Below, piece after piece: positions 16,821 to 29,100 of a DNA stretch of 64,000 nucleotides. Below the pieces are notes generated by a model. The model had not been told where the DNA came from, searched no databases, and saw only the letters and a list, made by a program, of their open reading frames with translations. Position 1 is the first letter of the stretch, and every line of letters starts with the position of its first letter. This DNA comes from Methylotenera sp. (lineage in GTDB: Bacteria > Pseudomonadota > Gammaproteobacteria > Burkholderiales > Methylophilaceae): the NCBI GenBank assembly GCA_030652995.1, contig JAUSAG010000011.1, forward strand, positions 1-64,000, in the 5' to 3' direction. A program made the translations under genes and the position numbers.

Positions 16821-17365
16821 GTTTAATCCTTGAGATTCATATAGATCGATTAAGTGTAATTTAATCAATGACTAATATCATAGTTTTTAAAAGTTACGGC
16901 AATATGACCAGTGCTCTCAGGTTTGTATTTAGCTGAATTATCTACCGACATCATCGATATTCCTTATACCGGCCTCAATAGCTGGGTATCCGACAAAGCG
17001 CATGTTGTAGTCCTTTAGAACTATATGCGGTGTCAATGGATGTCATTTAAGTGCATCACTATGTGCAAGTCTCTTAATAAACCGTTTTTATTGCGTAATT
17101 TTTGAAATAGCAGGTAGTAATAAACCGTAGTAATAAACCAAGGTGTTTTTGTAAGCCGATAGGACTACTTAAAAAAACACACTGAACATATTCAACCAAT
17201 AACATGGCAACAGTCGCGAAAAGGTGTTGCGCTGATTTACAGCAGATGGATGTTTTATAGACACAGAAGTTTGAATCATCGCGGCTTTAAAGTAGCAAAG
17301 ATTTTAAGTGGTTTTTTTAGTAATAGATGTAATTATTTTTTAATGACTTTTGAAGGGGTAAGAAA
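16821..17365. other. 545-bp intergenic region between dsbC and a PEP-CTERM gene
   Basis: Divergent spacer that should hold promoters for both genes, but no hexamer pair stands out. It contains a 13-bp tandem repeat (17114-17139), an inverted repeat GTGTTTTT (17143-17150) / AAAAACAC (17173-17180), and a 36-codon open stretch (about 16908-17018) with no start codon or recognised similarity. A clear Shine-Dalgarno (GAAGGGG) lies just before 17366. Confidence 0.6.
17114..17139. repeat. 13-bp tandem direct repeat
   Basis: GTAGTAATAAACC is repeated exactly twice, 17114-17126 and 17127-17139, about 230 bases ahead of the PEP-CTERM gene. Confidence 0.75.
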
Positions 17366-18217
17366 ATGAATTTTAAATTAAAAGCTTTGGTTGCTGCAGT
17401 TGTTTTGTCAGCAGCTGCTACATCAGCTAACGCTGCAATTTCAGCTGGCACAAGCAATGGTAATTCAGAATTAGTGTTCAGTGCTTGGGATTCAGTAGCA
17501 GGTGTTGGTTATACCTATGACCTGAACTGGAGCAAGTTTTTGAATGACTTTGTAGGTATCGATCAGTCTACTACTACAGGTAACGCAGCTTTGGCAGCGA
17601 ATGCAGTGGTGCAATCTTCAATGATTGGTGCTGGTGGCGTGATTTTTGATGATGTGTTAACAGGCTTCAATCTGGCTGGTTCTTCAAATGTGCAATGGAA
17701 CTTAGGTGCATTTGATAACTTTGGTCGTACACGTTTGTTAATGACACAAGGTGATGCTGGTTTGCCATTTGCTTCAACCAACAATCAGGTTAAAGCTGCT
17801 GTTACTGGCTTTATTGGATACGTGTCTCAAGCTAATTCAATTGTTATCGACAAATCAGTAGAAGATACTTTTAATACTTCAGTTGTAGCAGATGGCCAAG
17901 CCTATGCAGGAAATATGGGTAATGGTTTCGTTAACAATCTTGCTGATACAACCAATGTGCTAGGCGGTACTTCATTCATGTATTTCCTTGCGCCAACTAC
18001 ACAGGCTTCAAGTGCTGCACAAGCCTTGCAACAACAATTGTTCTCATTTGATGGTAAAGCAATCGTGGCAAAAACATATTTGCAAAATGATCAATGGCGT
18101 TTGCAAGTAGCCGCAGTACAAGCAGTGCCAGAGCCAGAAACTAACGCAATGATGTTGGCGGGTTTAGGTTTAATGGGTTTTATCGCTCGCCGTCGTCGTA
18201 ACAACCTAGCGAAGTAA
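17366..18217 (+). CDS. PEP-CTERM sorting-signal protein
   Basis: 283 residues: Sec signal peptide (ending SANAAIS near residue 25), a beta-rich, low-charge body without a recognised domain, and a C-terminal sorting tail: VPEPETNAMMLAGLGLMGF followed by IARRRR. Such tails are recognised by exosortases, here most likely XrtB at 46872, which cut near PEP and release or attach the protein at the surface. A strong Shine-Dalgarno (GAAGGGGTAAG) supports the start. It stands alone ahead of the PstS-like gene. The function of the body is unknown. Confidence 0.85.
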   Translation: MNFKLKALVAAVVLSAAATSANAAISAGTSNGNSELVFSAWDSVAGVGYTYDLNWSKFLNDFVGIDQSTTTGNAALAANAVVQSSMIGAGGVIFDDVLTGFNLAGSSNVQWNLGAFDNFGRTRLLMTQGDAGLPFASTNNQVKAAVTGFIGYVSQANSIVIDKSVEDTFNTSVVADGQAYAGNMGNGFVNNLADTTNVLGGTSFMYFLAPTTQASSAAQALQQQLFSFDGKAIVAKTYLQNDQWRLQVAAVQAVPEPETNAMMLAGLGLMGFIARRRRNNLAK

Positions 18218-18274
18218 TTTCTAGCCAATAAACACCTAGTTAAGTTCAGCTAGGTAATGCTAGTAGCTTTTCCG

Positions 18275-18306
18275 CCCTTAGTCCTTTTTTTATAGGGGAT
18301 TAAGGG
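18275..18306 (+). other. stem-loop between the PEP-CTERM and PstS-like genes
   Basis: CCCTTAGTCC (18275-18284) pairs with GGATTAAGGG (18297-18306), ten pairs with one G-U, around a T-rich 12-base loop. No T-run follows, so it is not a standard terminator; it could be an attenuator or mRNA-end structure. A smaller ACCTAG/CTAGGT dyad lies about 25 bases earlier. Confidence 0.4.
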
Positions 18307-18368
18307 TTGTGTTACCAGAAGTTTTTTATTTTGATATTTTTATTCAATCGATTAAAGGAAATTAAATC

Positions 18369-19874
18369 ATGAAATATACAAAAATCGCACTGGCTTGTGG
18401 TTTAGCCTTAGCTGCAATGTCTGCACAAGCGGCTGGTCCAGCAATTCCAGCAGGTACTAAAGTAGTGTTCTTGTCAGGCGCAACTGCACCAGATAACTTT
18501 TTAGGTGATCTTGCAAACAGCATGATGACTGGCGTAACTGCAATCCGCAGTAATGATGCTGGTATCTTGCACCGTGCCTACCTAGGTAAAGCAGCTGCTG
18601 GTATTCCAGGTGTTGCTGCTGGTACTGACATTTTGTTTGTTAAGCGTTCTAAAGGTGGTTCAGTATGGGGTGTAGACCCAGTAGCACGCGCACAACGTAT
18701 TGAGACTATAGATTTGAACAACTGTGTAGTTTCTGCTGCACCATGGGCATGGTCATGCGGTACTAAAGGGATTGACCCGGGTATTGCTGGTCACGAAACT
18801 GCAGCAAACACAGGTTTAGTTGCTGACTTTGGCGTTGCGGACGTTGAGCCAGGTTTATTTAAAGAGCCATACAATACAGAAAATAATCAAGCTCAATTAT
18901 CACCAAGTGAACTTTCATCATTGATCAACTCACCAGTGAACCAAATCATGATGGGTATTGTGGCAACAAACGCTGTTGCTGCAACAACACATATCAGCCG
19001 TTCACAATACGGTGCAATGTTGGCAGGTAAAATTGACACATGGGAGCAAGTGGATGGTTCAACAGACCCAGTGGTGGTTTGCCGCCGTGTAAATGGTTCA
19101 GGCACACAAACTTCATACAACTGGTTCTTTAGCGGTTTCCCATGTAATACAACATCAGCTGGCTACTTAGACACACCACCAGCTACTGCGGATAATAGCT
19201 TCGGTTTTGACGGTTCTACTGCGGGTACAGCAGCTGACCCATTTATCATTGACCCAACAGCAGGTTTGACTATCATTGAGAACTCAGGTTCTGGCGATGT
19301 GCGTAACTGCTTAAAAGCAGCGCAAGACGGTACAGATTTCACTGTTAAGGGCTCAAACAACCAGTTCTACAAAGTGTTGTTCTCTAATGTAGGTGGCCCA
19401 TCTAAAGCAATCGGTGTTCTTTCACTTGATAGCTATAACAATGCAAATGCTGCAAACTCAGGCTGGTCATTCCGTCACTTAGATGGCGCTGGTACATTTA
19501 ACGGTGCTACGCAAACTTCATCAGCTGGTGCAACAGGTATTGCACCATCAAAAACTAACATGGTTAACGGTAAGTATGACTTTGTGGTTGAGTTGTCAAT
19601 GCCAGCACGTAGTGCAACAGTGACTAACGTAAATGGTGATGTAGTAGCGCCAATCGCTGCGGATGCAGTAAAAAATGCGTTCTACAAAGAGTTTGTGAAA
19701 CGTGCTGGTTCTACACGTTACACAGGTAATGACGGTGGTACTTTCACTTCAGTACCTAACGCTTTTGCTACATTGCCACAATCCGCTAGCTACGCAACTA
19801 AACCAACTTTCGTGTCTAAGTACTCACGTAATGGTAACACTTGCGCACCGTTAGTAAGCTTCCCAGCTTTGTAA
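18369..19874 (+). CDS. secreted PstS-like (phosphate-binding-protein fold) protein
   Basis: 501 residues with a Sec signal peptide (ending MSAQAAG near residue 22). The start of the mature protein (KVVFLSGATAPDNFL) and the later SRSQYGAMLAGKIDTWEQVD, VVVCRRVNGSGTQTSYNWFF and KAIGVLSLDS parallel PstS-type binding proteins, which have a 'S..el..If.GkI..W...' strand and an RxxGSGT phosphate loop. It is longer than PstS (about 350), with inserts and several cysteines. No lipobox, PEP-CTERM tail or ABC transporter genes are nearby, so it is unlikely to be an ordinary transporter subunit. Secretion through the Pho-linked machine upstream is possible. Good Shine-Dalgarno (AAAGGAAA). A perfect terminator follows. 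Confidence 0.65.
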   Translation: MKYTKIALACGLALAAMSAQAAGPAIPAGTKVVFLSGATAPDNFLGDLANSMMTGVTAIRSNDAGILHRAYLGKAAAGIPGVAAGTDILFVKRSKGGSVWGVDPVARAQRIETIDLNNCVVSAAPWAWSCGTKGIDPGIAGHETAANTGLVADFGVADVEPGLFKEPYNTENNQAQLSPSELSSLINSPVNQIMMGIVATNAVAATTHISRSQYGAMLAGKIDTWEQVDGSTDPVVVCRRVNGSGTQTSYNWFFSGFPCNTTSAGYLDTPPATADNSFGFDGSTAGTAADPFIIDPTAGLTIIENSGSGDVRNCLKAAQDGTDFTVKGSNNQFYKVLFSNVGGPSKAIGVLSLDSYNNANAANSGWSFRHLDGAGTFNGATQTSSAGATGIAPSKTNMVNGKYDFVVELSMPARSATVTNVNGDVVAPIAADAVKNAFYKEFVKRAGSTRYTGNDGGTFTSVPNAFATLPQSASYATKPTFVSKYSRNGNTCAPLVSFPAL

Positions 19875-19913
19875 TTTGAAAAAATTGCGTGTGAATTACA
19901 TGTAATGTGTTTG

Positions 19914-19946
19914 GCCCTCCCCTGAAATTAGGGGAGGGCTTTTGTG
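19914..19946 (+). terminator. strong rho-independent terminator after the PstS-like gene
   Basis: GCCCTCCCCT (19914-19923), loop GAAATT, AGGGGAGGGC (19930-19939), then TTTTGTG. Ten perfect GC-rich pairs and a T-run 40 bases after the stop codon. Confidence 0.93.
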
Positions 19947-20120
19947 TTTTCGATAAGCATGGTTGTTTGACGAGAAATTTTTGGGGTACTTACATAAAAG
20001 GGTCATTTAACTTTAATACACTTAATTGAATTAAGGGTTGTATTTGGGTTGGCACTTAAAAGTTTGTCGTGAAGCATTCTAAAGTTGTTGTTTGATTTGT
20101 TTGATTAAAGGAATATGTAT

Positions 20121-23100
20121 ATGAATAACGGTATTTATCGTCTTGTTTTTAACAAGTCACGCGGCCTTTGGATGGCGGTGAGTGAGCATGTACGTAGTCA
20201 CCAGTCTGGCAAAAGTAGCTCTGGTAAAAGTAAATTAAATGCCAATATTAACAATAGTGGGCCTGATAAAGGCAGTGTAAGTGTTTTTATACTTCTGCTT
20301 GGTGGCTTAGGTGTATTTGGTATTGCTTCAGCAGACCCTATCCTGCCAGTTAATACGATCCCTACTGGGTTAGTTTACAATCCAGCCCAGGTGACCATTC
20401 ATCCCCCAGAGGTTATCGCCAATATTAATGTATTAAAAATTGATCAATCAAGCCTTAAAAGCATTTTGACTGGCACCAACTTTGATATTGGTAACGCCAG
20501 CGCAGTCAATTTTAATCATACTGGCGGAGCTGGTTCAGCCACGCTGATTCGTATTACCGGAGCTAAAAGTATCATCGAAGGTGCATTAAATTCACCGAAC
20601 GGTGCGATCTATCTAATTAACCAGAATGGTATTTTATTTGGTAACGGTGCACGTGTTGATGTGAATGGCTTAGTGGCTTCGGCATTAGATATTAAGGATA
20701 GTGACTTTTTGAGTAACCTAGGGCACTTGAATGCTTACGTTGATGGTGGTAGAGCCGCTTATGTATGGGGTGGCAATGCGGCAGGTTTTCAGGAAGTGTT
20801 GGTGCAGGTAGCGCCTGATGCGCAAATTAAAGCGGCACTTGGTAGTTCAGTGATGTTGTTTGCGCCAAAAGTAATCAATCAGGGCAGCATCCATACCACT
20901 GAAGGCCAAGTTGCCATGGCTGCTGGTGATAAAGTGTACCTATCCTTTGCGCCAGATTTAAACGGAGGCACAGCTCCTGGTATTTATAACTATACTGAAG
21001 ACTCTCCCTACAGAGGGCTTGCCGGTGTACTGGTTGAAGTTGACTCACCTGGCTATACCAAAAAAGACGCAAACGGTAATGATGTGCTGGATACGAACAA
21101 TAACCCAGTAGAGCTCACTGGTGAGGTTGTGAACGATACCATGGGCAGAATCCTTGCTCAACGCGGTAATGTCACGATGGCATCATTTTTGGTGAATCAA
21201 AACGGTCGTGTGACTGCAACATCTTCTACAGCACAAAAAGGCTCTGTTAGATTGTTAGCGCGCGATACCAATGCGGTAGGTTTTGCATCAATTGAGCCAA
21301 GTGGTAATGAGGGTCAATTAGATTTTGTGACAAGAATGTCTCAAAATAATACAACCAATACCATCATCAGCGGTCGCCGCACAGGTAAATTAGAACTTGG
21401 TGAGAACAGTATTACTGCAGTGCTTGCAGAAGATAGCGCTGCATTGGCTAAAACAAGAGAAGTTTTTTCTGCCCCTCAAGCAGGGGAGCCGGTAGCCAAA
21501 GCGGGTGAAAAATCTTACGTTGAGTCTGTAATCAATGCAGTAAATGTAACAGGATCGACCATTGCCGATGAGCAAGTGTTTAATGCACCGACGATAGAAG
21601 CCGTAGGGCGTCAGGTCATTATTGGAGATAACGCGAAGGTAGTTGCGCCAGGTGGGTATATTGATATTGCGGCGCAAAAATCTGGTATTGGCTTCAATTT
21701 TGGGGCGCTCAATGCCAAAGATTCTGAATCAGGCCTGTTTTTAGGCAAAAACACCTTGATTGATGCAGCTGGTTTAAAAAATGTTGCTGTTGATATGGAG
21801 CGTAATTTCGTTGAGGTGTTGTTAACGCTGACGGACCTAAAAGATAACCCATTAAACAGAGATGGCTTTTTGTATCGAGAAAAAGTCTGGTTTGACATTC
21901 GTAACACCCCCGATTCACGCGTAGCTGATTTATCTGGTTTTGTAAAGCAGGTGCCGCGCTCACTGGGTGAAAAGCTAGCCACCGCAGGTGATGTGAAATT
22001 AAGGTCTGAAGGCGACCTGATTCAAAACAGTAGTTCAAAGGTTGATGTTTCCGGAGGCTCACTCAGGTTTGATGCCGGACTAAACAAAGAGAGTTGGGTA
22101 GTCGCTCAAAATGGCAAGGCCTACGCGTTAGGCGATGCACCAGTCGACAGTTTATTTACTGGTTTTTTGGGTGCTACAAATTCACGCGGACGTCAGGAGG
22201 CTGGATACACAGAGGGTAAGGCGGCTGGTACGTTAAGTATAGAAGCTTATGACATCGCGCTTGATGGTCAATTGTCTGGTGGTGCCACCTATGGCATACA
22301 TCAGCGAGAGTCAAAGAATCTTGGTGGCCACCTGGCAGTCAAGGTTATGACAGAAATCGGTGTTAGTGAGCATGATGTCAATATTGGCAACACAACCCCG
22401 CTAAGTGTTGGCTTTAGTGCATCAGATGCATTGCCAGTATCACGTATCGATACGGTAGAAATTGATGCGGGCATGATCAGTCGCAGTGGGTTTGAAGATG
22501 TAGCCATTGATACCACTGCCAATATAAAAGTGAATGCGGCGCTTAAAATGGCAGATGGCGCCAAATTAGCACTTTCTGGAAGAGATGTTGAAGTGAACAA
22601 GGATATTGTCTCCAGAGGCGGCAATATCTCACTGACAAGCGCATTTACAGAAGGCTCTGTGATAGCAGATGATAAAAATATCAAAGTGGCTGATGGTGTT
22701 ACCCTAGATGTTTCAGGTAATTGGGTGAATGATAGGCTTTCAGGTATTGCTACTGGCCGTGTGTTGACTGATGGTGGTCAGGTTTCAATCAGCTCCGGTG
22801 ATGAAGTTAAACTGGGTAGCGGTAGCTTGGTCGATGTGTCTGGTGGTGGCTGGCTACAAGGCAATGGTAATTTAGTGAAAGGTGATGCGGGTAGTATTAA
22901 TATTGCTAGCCAAGTTGGGCAAGGTAGCCAGGATAATCCATACACTTATATTGCACCTGAGTTAAAGGGGGAGCTACGCGGCTTTGCATTGGGCACAGGC
23001 GGCACGTTATCTATCACAGCACCCTTTATTACGATTGGAAACACGGGTAATGTCTTTGCTAGGAATTTCTTACAAGATCAAAATGCTGTACAAGATCTTT

Positions 23101-26100
23101 TTTTCAACCCGCAGACTCAGTCTAGTGTAATTCAAAATATTCTTACTAAGGTGTTGACAAGAAATGATCTAAAGAAAGATCTCTTTAGTCATATTTCAGG
23201 CAATGATTTATCAGAGTCGCCCGAATTTTTATCTGCAAATCAAGAAATTCAATCTCAGTTAATTCTTAATTTCTTGGCAATATCATCACCGCAACGTGAT
23301 CAAGTTTATTTAAATATATTGACTCAACACGACTTATTTCAAAATATTTTTGATGGTGTACAAATTCAACCTAATTTGGTGCAAAATCTCTTTGCAGATT
23401 TACAAGTGCTCCCGAGTTATGCTCAAGATTCAGGCTTTACTAGTTTCAATCTGACCGGCCGAGACGGCGTTCTGGTAAGGGGTGATACGCAGGTTGATGT
23501 GATTGCCAAAAACTATTTTCTTGATAGAGATTATGTGTTGAAGGCGACAGGCAGTCATGTCAATGATTTTGCGACAACGGTTACGCTACCTGCCCATATG
23601 CGCAGTAGTACCAGTATCGCATTATCCAGTTTAGCTACTGATGTAACGCAACCCGCAACTGCATTTGTGCCGAGTGGTGTTGCCAGAGGTAGCGTTGTGG
23701 TCGAGACTGGTGCAAAGATTAAAGTTGATGCAAATGGCGTGAGGACAGATGCAGAAGGAAAAGCTTCACTACCAAGCATCGCATTATCAGCTTGGAGCAA
23801 TCAATTATATGTAGATGGCACATTGGAAGCGCCAGGCGGCAATATTTCATTGACGATGCTTGGTGATCCGTCGTCGACAGAAGACCCTGGTTACAACGAT
23901 TCTCAGGCAATATGGTTAGGCGCGAATGCTAAATTACTAGCTGCTGGGTATACACGTTTAACACCGACTGCTAATGGATTGAGAGCAGGCAATGTTTACG
24001 ATGGCGGCAGTATTGCACTCGATGCTAAAAAAGGTTATGTGATTGCTGAATCAGGTTCAGTGTTAGATGTTTCCGGAACTTCTGCCATATTGGATGTGAA
24101 AAACATCAATCGCATCACCCCAACTAGAATAACGAGCAATGGGGGCGATATTTCAATTAGTGCACGCGAAGGTATGCTACTTGATTCCACGCTTAAAGCC
24201 TCATCGCCAGGTGGTTTAGGCGGTAGTTTTGAATTGCGATTTACACGTGGTGTTACACGCAATCTTGGTCTTTTATCAGCGGATTATCCAGGCACCATAC
24301 CTAACGTTGATGTTGGAAACCTTGGCAGGTTACCTGATCAGTTATGGTACGTAGATTTAAGTCAGTCAGGTACATTTGTGCCGAACACCTTAAATGCAGG
24401 GGATGCAATCGAAACATCTGCAGCGGGCTTGGCAAAGGTATCTGTTGATAAGATTGCAAGCGCCGGCTTTAGTGATGTTGCGCTTAAATCAGAACATGGC
24501 GTCAGATTCACAGGCGATGTAGATTTAGACGCATCTCGTAGCTTGACTATCAATGCTAAAGTAGTTGAAGGTACAGGCACATCAACGGTCACATTAAGTG
24601 CACCTAACGTGGTGATTGCCAATGATCTCGATATCAAACCGCTTAGGCCGAACAATGAGTATCAGGCTGCCACGCCAGTAGCCGGTTCTGCAAACCTGAT
24701 TGTTAATTCAGAATTACTGGATTTAAAAGGGCAATTTGCACTTTCTCGTTTTGCAGCGACTACGCTTAATAGTAACGGTGAAATCAGAATGACAGGGGTT
24801 AGTGATCCCAATGTGTCAGTTGGTGGCCTTAACCAGCCGCCAGTAGGAAAAATGATCACTACTGGAGAACTGAATTTTAATGCACGCCAGATTTATCCGA
24901 CATCGCTGTCAGATTTTACAGTGACGGTTAATGGGGCTGGAAGTAAAGTAAGCTTCAATAAGATTGACCCAAATGGCAGTTATGACAAAGTCTTGTCTGC
25001 AGGTGGAAAGCTTACAGTCAATGCGGAAACGATAGATCAAAACGGCGTGTTGTTAGCGCCTTTTGGCACCATTGCTTTAAATGCAAGTGATACGCTTATT
25101 CTGAATGAAGACAGTGTCACTTCAGTTTCTGCGCAGGGTGCCATCATCCCGTTTGGCTATACCGACCGTGACGGCTTGGACTTTTTATACGATTTTGGTC
25201 CAAACAGTCAACTGTTCACCGCACCGCCAGAGCGTGTTGTAAAACTCAACGCACCAAATATTAATCAGGAAACTGGAAGCACAGTGGATGTGAGTGGTGG
25301 TGGCGATTTATTTGCCTATGAGTGGGTGCCAGGCATAGGCGGTAGTAGTGATGTGCTGGCTGCAAATGCAAATCAAAATGCATTTGGTAAAGGTACTACA
25401 GATACATGGGCAATCATGCCTGCCAATAACCAAACGTTTGCTAGTTTCGATACGCAATATTGGCAAGGTAGCGATGTTAAAGCCGGTGATGCGGTCTATA
25501 TTTCAGGTGTGCCTGGTTTAGCCGCAGGTTATTACACATTATTACCTGCCCGCTACGCTTTATTGCCGGGCGCAATGCTGGTGTCATCAGTTTCTGGGCA
25601 ACAGGATAGAACCGCTGGTTTATCACAGGTTTTAGAAAACGGCAGCACGCTGGTTTCAGGCCATTTGGCTTCATATACTGCTAATGGCTATACGCAATCC
25701 TCACGTACGGGCGGTTTTGTAGTGCGTTCGGGTACGGATGCCTACAAACTTGCACAGTACAACACGACGCAAGCAAGCAACTATTTTAAAAACAATAAGC
25801 AAGCGCAGCAGGTTGCCGATGCAGGACGCTTTTCTATAGCAGCAACAAACAGTTTGATACTTAAAGGTGATGTTGCAGCGTTGACTGGCGCAGGCGGCTT
25901 AGGTGCAGAGGTCGATATCGCTGCCCCTAAATTACTTGTTGTAGCTTCAGGTGAGCAGGTTGGGCAAGTAATTAAAGATGGTATTAGCTATCTTGCGATT
26001 GATGAAGATACGTTGGCCAATTTTGATGCAGCAAGCCTACTCTTGGGCGGCACCCGTAGTAATGGCATATTAGATGTTGTTTCGAGCGAAGTGCGCGTGA

Positions 26101-29100
26101 GTGAAAATGCTGAGATTGTGGCCCCGGAAGTCATGCTGGCAGCGACTGATACGTTGCTTTTAGATTCAGGTGCATTTGTGAAGGGCGCAGGGGCAGGTGC
26201 TACAGCTAAAGATCTAGTCATCGGCGCAGTTGGTGGTGCGGATGGTGACGGTGCATTGATCAGGGTGTCTGGTGGTAAAGCGACTCAAATTACGCGTTTG
26301 AATACGGATGCGAACCGTGGCGAATTAACCGTGGAATCAGGTGCAACTGTTGAAGGTGATGGTTCATTGCTGTTGGACGCATCTAAGAAAATCAACCTTG
26401 CAGGGAATATCGCGTTTGCTGACGGTGCCGCTTTAGGTTTCTCTTCCAGCCATGTGAGTTTAGGTTCGCCAGATAATAATGAGGCTGTCATTGATGGTTT
26501 ATGGCTTAAAACAGCACAGCTCGATCAATTTGTTGATGCAGGCAGCCTATTTTTACAAAGTAAATCAACCATTGATTTATACGGTGATGCAAGTTTTGGA
26601 AATAATAGTTTTGATTTAACGTTGCAAAGCGCGGGTATTGCGGGTTATCAAAATGATGGTAAGACCGCCACGATTACTACGCGTAATATCACCTTAGCTA
26701 ATAATGATAATGCTACTTTTGCACCTGCTGCTCAACTTGGCTCAGGCACTTTACCAATGTTAGGCACAGGAACCTTAGCTATTAACGCTGAAACGGTAGT
26801 GAATGGTAATAACACAGTGCGTTTAGCAGGTTATGATCAAGTGAATATTGCTGCCAGCAAGGAGCTGGTTGTGCAAGGTAATGCGGATAGAATCAGCGAC
26901 CTGGGTACGCCAGCTCGGTTTGTTACGCCAAACAAACTAGTGGCAGATAAAAACCTAACCATTAATACTTCGCGCATTACAGCAAGTAACAAAGCTGATT
27001 ATGCCATTGAATCTTCTGCGGGACTGCTTAAAGTGCACAGTGATGCTGTTACACAACCAGCACTGGTTGCTGCAACCTCAAAAGGTTCGGAACTGAAGTT
27101 AACTGGTGAGCAAGTATTGCTAGCCAGTGGCGCTACGATTGATATGCGAGGCGCTAAAACAAGTATAGAAACTACTGGATTGAACGCAACAGATAATGTC
27201 ACTTTAGAAAATGGCGCTCGTATCCTTGCTCAAGGCAGTGCATATACCTTGAATGATCAAACAGTTGCGTTGCCAGCAGGGCAGGTGTTACTCACTTCTA
27301 AAAATGGTGATGTGGACGTTCAGCAAGGTGCATTAATAGATCTAACGGCAGCAGGTAATGGCGATGCAGGTAAGCTAGTGGTTTCAGCAACTGAAGGTGA
27401 AGCTAAGCTGGCTGGCAATATTCAAGCAGCAGTTGCGGGCGCTCAAGGCAAAAATGCAACAGCGAGCGTAGATGCCAAAATCATTACTGATGTCAGCCAA
27501 ACTATCAATACCTTAAGTACGTTCTCAGGTGCACAATCTTATCGTGCGCGTCAAGGAGATATGACGATTGCTGGTACAGACACAATCACCGCTCAAGATG
27601 TAAAAATAGTGGCTGATAATGGTGCAATTACCATTAATGGCAAAATCGATGCTTCAGGCGATAAAGGCGGCAGCATTGAAATCTTTGCCAAGGATAATCT
27701 TACCGTTAACGCAGGTGCAGAGCTGCTGGCAAAAGGTACAGCCGATACCACCAGCACGGCAGGTAGTCTAGGTAACGGAGGCGATGTTTTACTGTCTTCT
27801 GAGCTTGGCATTGTTGCTACCGCTATGCCAGATATCAATGGTTTTGGCGGTGCACTCATTGATGTTTCAGGCGATCAGGTAGGGGCAATTAAAGGCGAAG
27901 GTGGCGAGGTGATTTTTAGAGCCGCTAGAACTGGCGCTGACGCTGGAGATGGCGTCAATGTGGATAGTGCCGCTGCAGCGGCGGTGACAGGCGCCAAACG
28001 CGTATTGGTAGAGGCTGTTAAAAAATATGAATACACCACAATAGGTACTACGCAGCAGACCACAATCAGAAATGAGACCAATTCGTTTGCAACTAACGTT
28101 GCTGGTTTGATGGCTTCTTACAGTAATACACGCGATGGCCTTGCCGCAACAATTGCACCAGGCGTAGAAGTCAATAGTGCAACTGATTTGACGCTTTCAG
28201 CGGATTGGAATTTGGGTAACTCTGCAACAACACCTACTATTCCCAGCGGAGGCATTCTGACATTGCGCGCCGGAAATAACTTAAATCTCAATGGCAACAT
28301 TGATTATGAGCAATTCAATGCAGCTAATATATTGACGCAAAGGCCCGGCAGTTGGAGTTATAGATTGGTGGCAGGTGCTGATGCAAGCTCGGTCAATCCA
28401 GAAATGGTGGTTCAAGGTACTGGTGATATTGTTCTAGCGAATGGGAAATTTGTGAGAACAGGTACAGGTTTTATTCATGCCGCGGCAGGTAATGATATTC
28501 AGCTTGGTACAAATGGCGGTTTAGGTGCAGCCATGTATACAGAAGGGCTTGCCCGTCCTGTTTATGTGAGCGGAGGCAAAGGGTTGATGGATATCAACAC
28601 ACCAGGAGACTTCGAGATATTAATCCTAAACAATTTTGGCGTACCTACTGCAACCACTACTAACCGCGAAGTGTATGCTGATGGCGGTGGTGATGTTATT
28701 TTAAATGCAGGTGGCGAAATTTCTGGCTCAGCCACGCGCGCAGAAACACAAAACGTAAGAAGCTGGCTATACCATGCCGCCCTTGGAACAAACACCAAAA
28801 ACCCACAAGCAAGGTGGTGGAGTCGCTTCAATAGTTTCACCAATGGCGTTGCAGCACTTGGCGGCGGTGATGTTAAGGTCGTTGCTGGTAGTGATGTAAG
28901 CAATCTACAGTTGGCAGCGGCAACGAATGGTCGAATGGGTGGGGATGTTAATGCAGCACCTGATCTCGTCAATTTTTCTGAACTTGGCGGTGGCGATGTC
29001 AGTGTGAAAGCTGGTGGTTCTGTGAATCAAGTCTTGTTACATGCCGGCAAAGGGGATATTGCCGTTAAGTCTGGAGGTGATATTAATACTGCTGTTTCAT

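Noticed and set aside
16908-17018. 36-codon open stretch (ends DKAHVVVL) as a gene remnant
   Set aside because: No start codon, no ribosome site and no family recognised; length is compatible with chance.
17031-17050. TGTCAATGGATGTCAT as a second Pho box
   Set aside because: The two TGTCA words are 10 bases apart, not 11, and no -10 follows at the proper place.
20049-20066. TTGGCAC followed by AGTTTGT ahead of the FHA gene, resembling an RpoN (-24/-12) promoter
   Set aside because: The -12 GC is absent at the required spacing (TT at 20063-20064); only the -24 half fits.
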